Shown here: piece by piece, positions 45,801-57,800 of the stretch
How the letters are laid out: each line of letters opens with the position of its first letter
Numbering within the stretch: position 1 is the stretch's first letter
Source of the DNA: Harmonia axyridis
Lineage: Eukaryota > Arthropoda > Insecta > Coleoptera > Coccinellidae
Assembly (NCBI RefSeq): GCF_914767665.1
Contig: NC_059502.1
Span: 59,874,031 to 59,938,030, forward strand
DNA: 64,000 nt
Direction: 5' to 3'
Notes under the pieces: generated by a model
What the model was told of the DNA's origin: nothing
Seen by the model: the letters and a program-made list of their open reading frames with translations, nothing else
Database searches by the model: none
Made by a program: the position numbers and the translations under genes

Positions 45801-48800
45801 AAAGTTGATTTTGACTGTTATCCAAATTTACTGGTGTGTATGTAAGAAAAAACAAGTCTATCAACGATATCAATGTTCTGAACCAAATTCAATTGAACCC
45901 AAAAAAGAAATCGAGAACTGAGACCAGTGAATGAAATTTATCAAAAACTACTGTTAATAAAATAGTCAATACAATAATTTTAAATTTGAATACCAAGCCT
46001 TGCAAAAATTATATCGTAATGATCTCAAAATAAAGTTCGATTCAGTAATTTGTTTCAACGGAACAAATGACAAATCCAACAATAGTGATTCCTCGCGAGT
46101 AGATTGAGAATGTATTGGAAGATATTCAAGGAGACGCAACAAGCAAATGTATAAGAGGTATGGGTTCCAGAACCGTGAAGTGCATTTCACCAAATGGTGG
46201 ACATTTCGGACACTTACTTCATTAATTTTCATTTACTTTCGAATAAACATTTGATTTTTCTTTCATTAAATGATACTTTCGTTAAATTATTATGAATTGA
46301 AATATGTAAATAATTAATACTGGTTTCTTGCTTTGATTCTGATATGTTCCATTTAGTTCAAGGTGGGTAAGTTGATTTTCTTATCGAAAGGTATTGCATG
46401 TTGTTAATTAAACTAAAGGTACCTAAATGTAATACAGATCCGACCTAAAGAAAATTGGATAACCGTCAGAATCAACATGACATCAGAATGACATTATATG
46501 ATATATCGTTGAATTCAGCGTTAAAAGTTATTTCGAAAAGTGTCATAAAATATGCAGGTCCGTATTGAAAAAAATGAGGTTGAGGGTTGCCCAGAGAGTA
46601 CGAAACGTTGGATACGAAATCTGATTGCGTCAAATTGCGGATAATTTACTGTCGAATAAAAAATTCCTGTGAAATTTTTCGATAATATTTGAAATAAATT
46701 GGGAAAAAAAGAAAAATCAAAATGACAGAATTTACTTTTCTTATGATATCTCAATAACCGGCCCTGATAATCTCGATTTGTTTGAATTGCTTGATAATGC
46801 TTCTATGCATGCAACTTTTTCTCCATTTGACCGACCTTCTTTCTAACTCCTATGGTTTAAAAGTTACCAATACAATCCCATTAAAAAAGTGGCCACTCTG
46901 TATATACTCCTCCACAGAAGTTACGGAAGTTCAGAAATGTTGAGACTGTTTCAACAGTTTCCATTTTTTGTCACTTTTTTTTAAATATGAGAAATTTAAA
47001 GGTTTATAATAATAATTTATTCATGCCAATACACCAAGTGTTTACATACGTCATTTAAGCAAAGTATACACACACTACAATATATCCGAAATTTCACATG
47101 AGAGAAACTCATTAAGAGAAAAAAAAACATTTTCAACACAAATACTCCTTAACTGTACTCTTGAATTTTTTATGTGCAACAACTTCATAGTGGTTGGCAA
47201 TTCATTGAAAAACTTATGATCGTAAAATATTACACCACACTTCATTCTGTCTATACGATGAAAATCAGTAAAAACATTATGAGTATTGTATTCATGTACA
47301 TCCTCGTGCGTTCGGTATTCTCCCACATGTAATATTTACGTGGAACAAACAATGCAACATAAAAAGACAAGGGACATTTAATAATTTCTTTTTCCTAAAG
47401 GCACCTTTGAAATCACCTCTACAGTCCAGATTGCTTATTATTCTGACTGATTATTTTTCTTTGTAAACTAAATAGACGTTTTGTATTAGGATCATGTCCC
47501 CAACATAAAATTTTATAGGATATCCTAGATTCAATATAAGCGAAATAAACTGTCAATGAAACTTTTTCCGAAACCATTCTACCAAAGTCCTCAAATCAAA
47601 AACAATAGAGGATATACCTTTATAAATCGTATCTATGTATATGAGAAATCCAAGTTAGCTTGGAATCAAACGCATCACCTAAGAAATTAACCGAATCAAT
47701 AGAATTCATTCCATCCAAATCTCTCATAGAGAAATACATGAACTGAATTTTTATCTCATTGGGTTGATTTCTGTAAAACCACTCAGGAATCGAATCAAGA
47801 ATCTCTCTGATGATACGCTCTAAATGATCTTTAATTGCCCCTCTCTTCAGAGCTGTGGTATCATCAATGAAAAACACTAGGTCGGCATTTGGATCATAAA
47901 CAATAATATAATTAATGTAAATCATAAATAAGAGTGGCCAAGAACAGATCCCTGTGGCATACCAATTATAACATTCAATAAACTGGATAATCTACCACCG
48001 AAGTCAACACACTGCCTTCTGTTCCATAGATATGAACCTATAAGTTCAATTGCACCCTGATGAAATCCATATCGTTTGAGTTTGCTCACTCATCTAACAT
48101 TCTTTGTCCATTTCCTTATAAATATCACAGTTTCAGGTAAAAATATATTTTCATTAATTGTATTACAAAACCAGTTCACTTGAAAAGTTGAAAATAAAGT
48201 TCAGTAAAGTTCACCTCCTCGAGCATCAACCACAGTTCGACAACGCCTTTACATACTTTCGAACAGATTGTTGAAGTAGCCTTGATCAGTTTCTCTCCTG
48301 AGTTTCGTTAAAAGCCGTCTGAGTACTCGAAGTGTATGTGAGGAAGATTGATGAGTCCACAGCTCTTTGTAGCTGATCCCAAGCGAGTTCAATGGTCATT
48401 GTGGTCTGGCAAACGAGGGGCCAGGGCCAAATGCGGAATATCATGGATTTTCAGAGCTTCATCGAAAATTCTGCACGATGGGGTGGCACATTAACGTCCA
48501 AAAATAAGAAATTTGGCCCAATAGCAGCATGAAACAAAAGAATAATATTGTTAATGACTTGCCCTATGTGAATTTGCGCATTCAATCACTAACAGTTATG
48601 TACTTCCGTTGAAAGAAATGCCTCCTCAAACAGTAAATGTACCACCTCTGAACGGATGGACTTCCTGAACCGATCTGCGGCACCAGAGGATTCGTCCCTA
48701 CCTGAACACACCGACTATCCGAAAACCGTCCATATCTCGACTCATCTGTGAACAATGTTCACCTCCATTGATCAGTACAATTTACGTGCTCATTGGCCAT

Positions 48801-51800
48801 TTCAATCGAAGTCGCATCCACTACTACCAATCTTCTGTCGTGCCTTGCTGAGTGGACCAAAGCTTTAGAATCTGGGGCTGAGGGGCAGGTTGTTGAATTT
48901 ACTGCAATCTTTCCTATCCAACCGTAAATGCCGAGTACGAGTGGACAAGACTCACTCAACTGAAGAAAGATATGTAACATCTGGAGTACCCCAAGGTTCT
49001 GTGCTGGGCCCAGTCCTCTTTCTCCTCTACATATCGGATTTACCAGCTCGCCTCGGGTCCCACTGCTCCTGTTTGCAGATGATGCCAAACTACTCAACTT
49101 GCCACTTTTATTCCCTCACCTTCTTCAAGCCCATTTGGATCTCCTTTTGGACTGATGTCGCGACTAGTTGTTACCTCTGAATAAAGAGAAATGCTTTGTC
49201 CTCCATATTGGCAGAAACAATCCACACATATCCTAAAGCATCGACAGATATCAACTGCAATCGGTAACGAGTCACTTGGAGTAACTATCAACTCAGATCT
49301 CACCTGGTCGGATCATATTGCGACGGTGGTTGAAAAAGCGAAACAGATCACTTTTCTTCTCGGGAAGTCCTTCGGAGGGACTGATTGTAGTGTCTATTGT
49401 TTACTTTATAAAACCTACATCTGCCCGATAATCCAATACGCTGGGCTGGACAATTCCATGAAAATGCCCTTGAATCCGTTCAACGTCGAGCTACTCGTTT
49501 GCCTTACACTTACCCCAGACCATTTTATGAGGAACGATCGGAGATATTTGGACTACTAGGAACCCTATAGGACGACACCACGCCAGAAGTTCAATTCCAA
49601 TAGAATATTCGACCAATGGAATTATCTACAATCCACAGTTGTAGAGGCCCCTACTGTCAATGGGTTCAAAAACAGATTCGATGCATGGAGAGCCAGACGT
49701 CACTAGCTCTTGTTTTTGTTACTCTCATTTCTGTTTTCTTTTTTTTTTGTTTCGTATTCACATCAACCCTTCTTAAAGTTGAAATAAATAAATAATAACT
49801 ACAGTGTATGGCCTCCATGAATTGCGATATTCAATAGGGTCTGAGCAATCGAAACGGATTTCTATGGCAGATTTTAATAGTAGAGATCGACTTAAGAATA
49901 TATGCCATTTGGGTGCAATTACGATGCGACTTGTACATTTCGATTCGATGTTGAGAACTTCTGTTCGATTTGGAAGGTCCTTAATTTTGTTGAATTTTTC
50001 AATTGAATTCCATCAAACTCGGAAATGAATTTCTTAACTGTTATGAATTGCGATATCGGAATAGGATTCCAATAGGGTCTGAGCAATCGAAACGGATTTC
50101 TATGGCAGATTTTAATAGTAGAGATCGACTTGAGATATATATGCCATATGGGTGCAGTTACGATGCGACTTGTACATTTCGATTCGATGTTGAGAATTTC
50201 TATTCGATTTGGAAGGTCCTTGATTTTGTTGAATTTTTCAACTGAATTCCATCAAACTCGGATCATAAAACACTGAATTTCTTAACTGTTATGAATTGCG
50301 ATATCGGAATAGGATTCCAATAGGGTCTGAGCAATCGAAACGGATTTCTATGGCAGATTTTAATAGTAGAGATCGACTTGATATATATGTGCCATATGGG
50401 TGCAGTTACGATGCGACTTGTACATTTCGATTCGATGTTGAGAACTTCTATTCGATTTGGAAGGTCCTTAATTTTGTTGAATTTTTCAATTGAATTCCAT
50501 CAAACTCGGATCATGAAACACTGAATTTCTTAACTGTTATGAATTGCGATATCGGAATAGGATTCCAATAGGGTCTGAGGATTTTTATGGCAGATTTTAA
50601 TAGTAGAGATCGACTTGAGATATATATGCCATATGGGTGCAGTTACGATGCGACTTGTACATTTCGATTCGATGTTGAGAACTTCTATTCGATTTGGAAG
50701 GTCCTTAATTTTGTTGAATTTTTCAATTGAATTCCATCAAACTCGGATCATGAAACACTGAATTTCTTAACTGTTATGAATTGCGATATCGGAATAGGAT
50801 TCCAATAGGGTCTGAGGATTTTTATGGCAGATTTTAATAGTAGAGATCGACTTGAGATATATATGCCATATGGGTGCAGTTACGATGCAACTTGTACATT
50901 TCGATTCGATGCTGAGAATTTCTATTCGATTTGGATGGTCCTTGATTTTGTTGAATTTTTCAACTGAATTCTATTGAACTCGGATCATGAAACACTGAAT
51001 TTCTTAATTGTTATGTATTGAATTTTGACTGTACAAGATATAATGTTTGTTGGGTAAAAGCTACGAGCGTACAAATTAGGTTACCTCAATTTCATGGGGA
51101 TGTTGAACATCGCTTTCCATGTCGTCAAAGCTTAATCCAGGTCCCTGATTGGTCCACGTCTTCATTCCTTGCTAGTTAGTTGCGACTCGAAAATTACCAT
51201 AAGTGGTCAGACTGTGAGTGATGAGCAATGTCTGTGTACTGTTTTTATCCCGAGGTTTTTTTTGGAACTAGATTTTTCTCTAAATATTCAAATGGACTAT
51301 ACAGTTTGAACTAAATTCACTCGACGTAATGAAAATCCACTTTTATTACAGAAGATACATAGAAAAATTATATTCAATAGATTCGGTCCTTATTTCATGG
51401 AAATTCATTAAGGATGAAATTAAACAGATATTCACATAAAAGAAAACTAATCTTTAAATGTTCGCTTGAATTTAGATTGTGGTTCATACAACCAAATAAA
51501 ACAAGGAGAGCCTGCCATTCCTTATTTTTTTATATTCTTTTATTATTGATCTACGTGATATTGTTTTTATTGTTTATACAGATATCATTTCTGAAAGTCG
51601 AAATGCAAAATGAGCCTTGACTATTTTATTTTCATATTTTATGATTTACAGGTCCCGTATCACTCAAGATTGCAGCCATGTTGAATTGTAAGTTTTTTTG
51701 GGAGAATATATTAACCCATTTCGTACGAGTGTTCCTATTGTTGTCGACTAGTGAACGCTAGAATTAAAATTCATCCATGATTATGCCAGTACATACTTCC

Positions 51801-54800
51801 ATTTTAACATAATCCTGCTTAAAGTCTTTACCGATAAGTTGATTATTAAAATTTTCATTATATCCCCGAAAATCATACAATTGCCATGATTATTCGATTC
51901 AAGTTGAATGCATCGAAATCAAATTTGTTTTTCCTCATTTCATTTAATTTTCATATTCCATAAAATACCAGTTAGAGATGTTCCATTTAAAATTTCATTC
52001 CATAACTTCGTAATGAAGCAGACATTTTCTTCATTCAATTACGATTACTAACTAGTTTTTAGAAGTCCTGGTGAATTTTTTCAATTTTATCGAATTCCAG
52101 TATGACTAAGCTGTAAACTTTCAATTTCAAGCAGTATCAATTATTTCCATAATTATTACCGAGTTGTTAAATTGAACCGATTTAGCTCTGCGTACTGAGA
52201 GTTTTTCGTATACTCTGCTCACCTGCGTTTGATCTTCCTTTTGTGGTTCACTTGGGGATTTTCTCAACAAGGTGTATAAGAGACGCCATATTTTGAAGCG
52301 TTAAAGGTAGAAATACACAATTTCTTTTAGACCTTCGTCAGTTGTTTTTTCCGGAAAACGGCTAATAACTCGAGAACTACTCAAGATAGCTTAGGAAAAA
52401 TTTTTACCAAATGAATGTAAGAATTTAGAAATGCCTCTGAATATGGAATATAATAGAAGGCGCCTAATCAATCTTAAAAAGGTTGAAAGTATTTTCGGTA
52501 AAATATAAATCCCGAATTTATGAAAAAAATTCTACCCATCGAAAACCTGATTTTTATTGTTACCTACTTTTCGATATATCTACCGATGCAGGAGAGAGTG
52601 ACACTGAAATGTTTCCTCATTGGACGCGGATGGAGGTTTGTGTATAACCATAATGCAATAACAAAATAGTCAATCCATCAATAATACCACATTGGTATCG
52701 GAAGAATCCGCTAAGAAATATTTTTGCTTACAGTATTGGCGAAGATACGTCTCAGTAGAGTAGATATCTAATACAAGAAACAGAGATTAAATCTCATAAG
52801 TTGAATGAAGATAGTATGATGTGGTCATTCGAACAATTCCCTTCCCATCATAGCATTGAGGGAAGGGCGGTACAAGTACGCTTGTTCAAAATATGTCAGA
52901 CTAGATTATCTGAATTTGAGTTATTTTTATTATGTGATATTGATGTGACATCATCATCGTAATTCGACCTTGCGGGTCACTATTGTATCGAGGCGCAACA
53001 GCAAAAGTATTATTAATATTATTCAGCCTAAAAACTAATCGAAATTTTTCTTCCAAAAATCAATTACACCATGAAAAAAATATTCTTAAAGTTACAAATA
53101 CCTAAATTGGAATCACCTGACCAAAGTATGTATCAAAAACATGTCTCCCTTGAGCCAAGCAATTACCGAGATGATTATAAAACTACGCTTTCACGTTCAA
53201 GAACACCGCTAGGTACTGTTTTCGTGTTTTTCGAATACTTTTATTCTCAGCTCTTCTGAATGTGAATTATTTAACTTTTTTAGGCAAATAGTCTTACAGA
53301 AAAAGCCGAATTGACAAGCTAGAATATAATATATATAGTGCATCTTCGAAATGTTTATTTTCTCAAGGCCATTATCTTGCTACTGAAGGATTGTGGTGGC
53401 ATGGAGGATTCATCGATGAACAAAATATTACATACATACATACAGTCCATTCAGGAATTATTGACATCCCGGGTGGCTTTGGAAAATCGAATTTAAGTTG
53501 GTACTGGCTCATTCAGTAACATTTTGAATTGCAGATTTCGGGTTGGCATTGGAAATGTCATTGACAGGAGGTTAGATTTCAGTTTGTGTTATTGGTTTTG
53601 ATCGAAGAAATTTTGAAACTTAAAAGTTGTATCAATTTCAAACACACATTGATTAGTTTATTTGAGTATTTCTCACAGTGCTGTTTGAAAAAGAAGAAGG
53701 CAAGTCATTACAACCTGGATTATTAGTGGAAGAAAACCTGTGGAATACGATTTCACCTTCAAAGAATCATTGAATAATTTGATTGTTACCAGAAGCCGAG
53801 CCAAAAGCAACCAATATATCAGCCTGGATGAAATTTGACCAAAAAGCATCTGGGTTTTAATCAATCAAAGACAACATTACATAAACTTAATTGGTTACAA
53901 CTTCAAAACTGTTAATAAAAGGAAAATTCTTATTGATAAACAGAAAAAAATATAATAAGTTTAGTTAGATTTTATGGTGAATACAGAGAATATTTGCAAC
54001 AAAATGTGAAATTCATTTATCTGGATGAAAACTTGGTTATTTGAAAATGCCAGCATTATTCAACAGTGGACTCTAGAAAGAAAAAATTTTTTTTAAGTAT
54101 ATTCAAGGGTATAAGTAGAAGGAGCACTATTGTGAATGCTGGATATTTGGATTTCACCTGGATGTTTTGTTTTGACAGTGGTGATCATGAGGATTATATA
54201 AATCTATGAAGAGAGAATTATTTTATAATTGGATTGCTAAACAAAGTCTTGGCATTGCATCTATAGTTTATTTATATTCTATATTGAAATTAAGTATTGT
54301 TATATCTGTTTTTTGTTCTTCAATGAGTAATCCAAAAATCTAATAAATTCCAATTGCTTTATAGAATTTTTACTGAGTATTCAATCGAAAAATATATTCA
54401 GAAGAGTAACTTCAAGAATTTCTTCACCTCTTACCCACTTGAAGATAATAATAGAATGCAATAAAATATTAAAATTCACAAACTAAAAATAATTTCATGC
54501 AATAATGCTTTTAGTGAGTGAGTTAAAGCTGTTATGGGCAAAATAATTTATGTAATTTAATAGAAACTAGTATAAAAGCATTTCAATATAAAACAGAAAA
54601 CTCGAGTACAATTAGTACCTATATTTTTCATACAAGTTTAATCAATCATTCATGTCATGAACAGTTTCAAGAAATAGTGACTTAAGAAAGTAATTTACAC
54701 ATTGGCTGATAAATTGGTTCCAATTTTGAAAGTTACAGTACAACTGTGATGTCACAATTTTTCATATACTAAATGGATTCTTCGAATTTTATTTCTGTCT

Positions 54801-57800
54801 TATTATGATATAGCTCTTCCATTCACTAAGCTACACTATTCAAATTTATCAACCAGTTTTTTCTGTTTTCTTCACCAGTTTAGACACCACAGTTAAAATG
54901 ATCCATAAGAGTTATTTGATAAGAATTTTGCAAGCAGGTTGGTATCCAGTGTCCATCAGTAATGCAACAATTTGTGAAGAGCCTTTGGTGAAAAGGAATA
55001 TGCATATTTTAACGATCTTCAATGGGATCTTTCATGGGCGACTCATGAGTAGATATCTCTTCATTGGATTTCCTTGAAATGGGATAGAATTTCACTATTT
55101 TTTTACGTTATATAATCTGAATTTCAATTTATGAAATCATGACTGTATGCGTCCCTTCGTAATTTCGAAAATTCAGGATCTTTCGGATACAAAAATGATG
55201 AAAATAATTTGAACTGGTTATTTCTATGATGAACCATAGCAATTTTTAGTGATATTTTTGTAACCAGAAATAAAGCCGCGACTAGACGTTCATGGCCTAC
55301 TTCGATGTCAATAATTCCTGAATGGACTGTACATACATAGTAACTTTGCTTTACTGTAAAAAATTGGTTATACATTTAGGATTCAAAGAATTATCCATCG
55401 TTGGCCACTACATCATCTCGCATTGAAAAAAGTGCTGGCCAGCCAGGCCGTGTGTCTTTGATCGAAATAAGTGATAGTTCGTATAGAGAATTCGGTGGGT
55501 GGGGTAGGACTTCCCATTTCAACGTTTCCAAGTATGTCTTGACCACTTTCGCAACATGGGGTCGAGCATTGTCATTCTGTAAAATCACTTTATCGTATCT
55601 CTCATTCTATTACGGCCGCATGTCTTTCATTGATCGGCTCAAACGCATCAATTGCGTTCGATAAAGATCGTATGTGATTGTTTCAGTCGGTTTTAACAAC
55701 CCATAATACACTACGCCGAGCTGGGCCCACCAGATACTGAGCATGACCTTGGAACCGTGAATATTCGATTTGGTATCGTAATGAACCAATTTTTCTTCTC
55801 TAGTCACAATGCGATGCAGAAATCCCTTCCTTCTTTGCCTTGCAAGCAGCTGTTCACAAGCAAACAAACGCCGTTCAACATCTCTCGGCTACAACTCGCA
55901 CGGCCATCAATAGATAACCACAGGGAAATGTGCTGCCATCGGAGTCATGCAGGTAGCGAGAGACCGGTTTCGCTCTTTTAAGAGCTCATCAGTATCGCAC
56001 AACCCAATCAACGAAACTAACCAGGTGAAAACAGAAATAATTGATATCAACACCTGCTGCTGCATTAAAACTATAAGTGTCAATGCTTAAAAACTCAAAC
56101 TTTTCTGCCGCTCTAAAAACAACGAAACCGGTCTACCGCTGTTATTAATAACCAAAGAAATTTAACAGGTATACAAATTCCGAACGGTCATATTTACAGA
56201 ACTCCTAGTCGGATTATGACTATTAACCTACCCTGAAAGTTTCAAGTTCCTAGGATCCTCCTTTCGAGAGTTATCATTTTTACGTAAGGCCGTCGATACT
56301 TATCGTTTGAGATTATTCGGGAATGAAAATTCGAAAAGACATTTGATCACTAACAAAAAGCGAATAACCACTAATAACCGCAGTTTTATCTTGTCTTGCC
56401 CTTGGTTATGGCCCTTTAGGAATAACGGAGAATAACCAACTTTCACTTGATTACAGTGTGGGTTATGCTGTAATCAAAACAAACACAACCAACTTTCATT
56501 TCAACATTACCTTCTATATGAACGCTCCGTTTTAATTAAACAAACCTTGCCATCAACAGATAATTGTGTAGGCTTGCATATATTCGAGTATGGAATTCAT
56601 CAAGTCTTATTTTGATCAAATTTAACCTTACCTTCATAATTTCATTAATGACCAAACGTTTAACCCAGCTCTCGAGTGTTTTTAAGTTTGTTATTGCAAT
56701 CCAAATCGTTGACATAGAAGGGCTAGTTAATGGCGATATGTGATTCTCATTAATATCGATTGCTTCTCATAGATAACCATTAAACTCCATAGATAAAATT
56801 AAATTTTATTGCCACCAGGTTCATTGGTATTAGTAGTACAGTAGTTGTATCCAGTATTATGTTTGAACACGCCCTACGCTGCTGGGTTGCTAATTCGTTC
56901 GAATTAGGCTACAAAACAAAATTCTGGCTGCGCCATATGCCACATCTAGAGTCATTGGGCTATCTTGTTTACTGTATCTCCAAAAAGAATTTTTGTTCAC
57001 AACAAATCAATCGATTATAAATCTTTGAAACATATTACTTATACTGGATTTTCATTCCAGTTAATTTGCCGAAGAATGGTAATTATAGTGATCCGGAACT
57101 ATTTGGACTGAAGGGTGCAAGAAATCTAGTTCTTGATAATAATGGTGTCAAACTGGGAGTATGGCAAATTTTACCATTCCAATTAGCTTCGAATAAGACT
57201 AGTGATGAATTCTTTGATTCTTCCCTTAAAAATGGTCAGAATGTAATTGTATACAACCATGGAAACGCAGGAAGTAGAGCCACTGGACATAGGGTGGAAC
57301 TGTACAAATTTCTAAGGAAATACTTTCATGTTATAAGTTTCGATTATAGAGGTAGGTATACCATTTTTGATGGGAGTGATTATCTTCCTGAAATATCACG
57401 AAAAAAATAATCAGTCTTCAGAAACTCATTAATCAACACTTATTCACTGTCACTTAAATTATAAAAATCATTTGACGAATTGAAATTCGTAAAGATAGAA
57501 TTGAAAATCTCAATAATTTCGCTGACTCACAAATTAGACATTTCCTATATGACTATTCTGACGAAATTGTAAACAATATTCAGTATGCAGTTCTCATCCT
57601 CCCAATATTCATTATCATTATGAATGTTGAAAATAATTTGAACTAGTAATGTACCGCATGAAATGGTAACAAAGTAGCAAAACCTATACTCAAAATACAA
57701 TAAGTTAATTCAATTCTGGAAAGATCAAAGCTACTAAGAGGTCCACAGAGAACTAGGAGAGTCAGAATAGAAAATATTAAATAAACATTGAAACCTTTGC

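Larger units (their letters stand above)
53429..55341. repeat. Inverted 35-bp pair around a transposase remnant
   Basis: 'acagtccattcaggaattat' at 53443 and its reverse complement at about 55306-55338 (gatgtcaataattcctgaat...) are identical over about 35 bp, including 'tgacat'. They lie 1.9 kb apart and enclose the DDE remnant at 53650-54290. They may be TIRs of that element or an inverted duplication of mariner flank. Confidence 0.55.

Noticed and set aside
49804..50493. Repeated similar open frames, possibly a gene family
   Set aside because: They are periodic products of the 245-bp satellite; later units break the frame.
49808..51020. CRISPR-like repeat array
   Set aside because: Units are 245 bp without unique spacers, and the DNA is eukaryotic.
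51414..51620. 68-residue frame with a hydrophobic stretch
   Set aside because: T-rich DNA readily gives hydrophobic frames; no homology or start context supports it.
51654..51690. Possible 36-bp exon of the ABHD12-like gene (atttacag|GTCCCG...GAATT|gtaagt)
   Set aside because: Exon 2 joins exon 3 in phase with conserved protein text (FLNYVNLPKN), so an extra exon would break a conserved segment.
53071..53259. 62-residue plus-strand frame as an exon
   Set aside because: No domain and no fit to ABHD12 phases, despite a donor-like 'ctaggta'.
55610..55867. Functional mariner transposase
   Set aside because: N-terminus missing, first Asp changed, third Asp region deleted.
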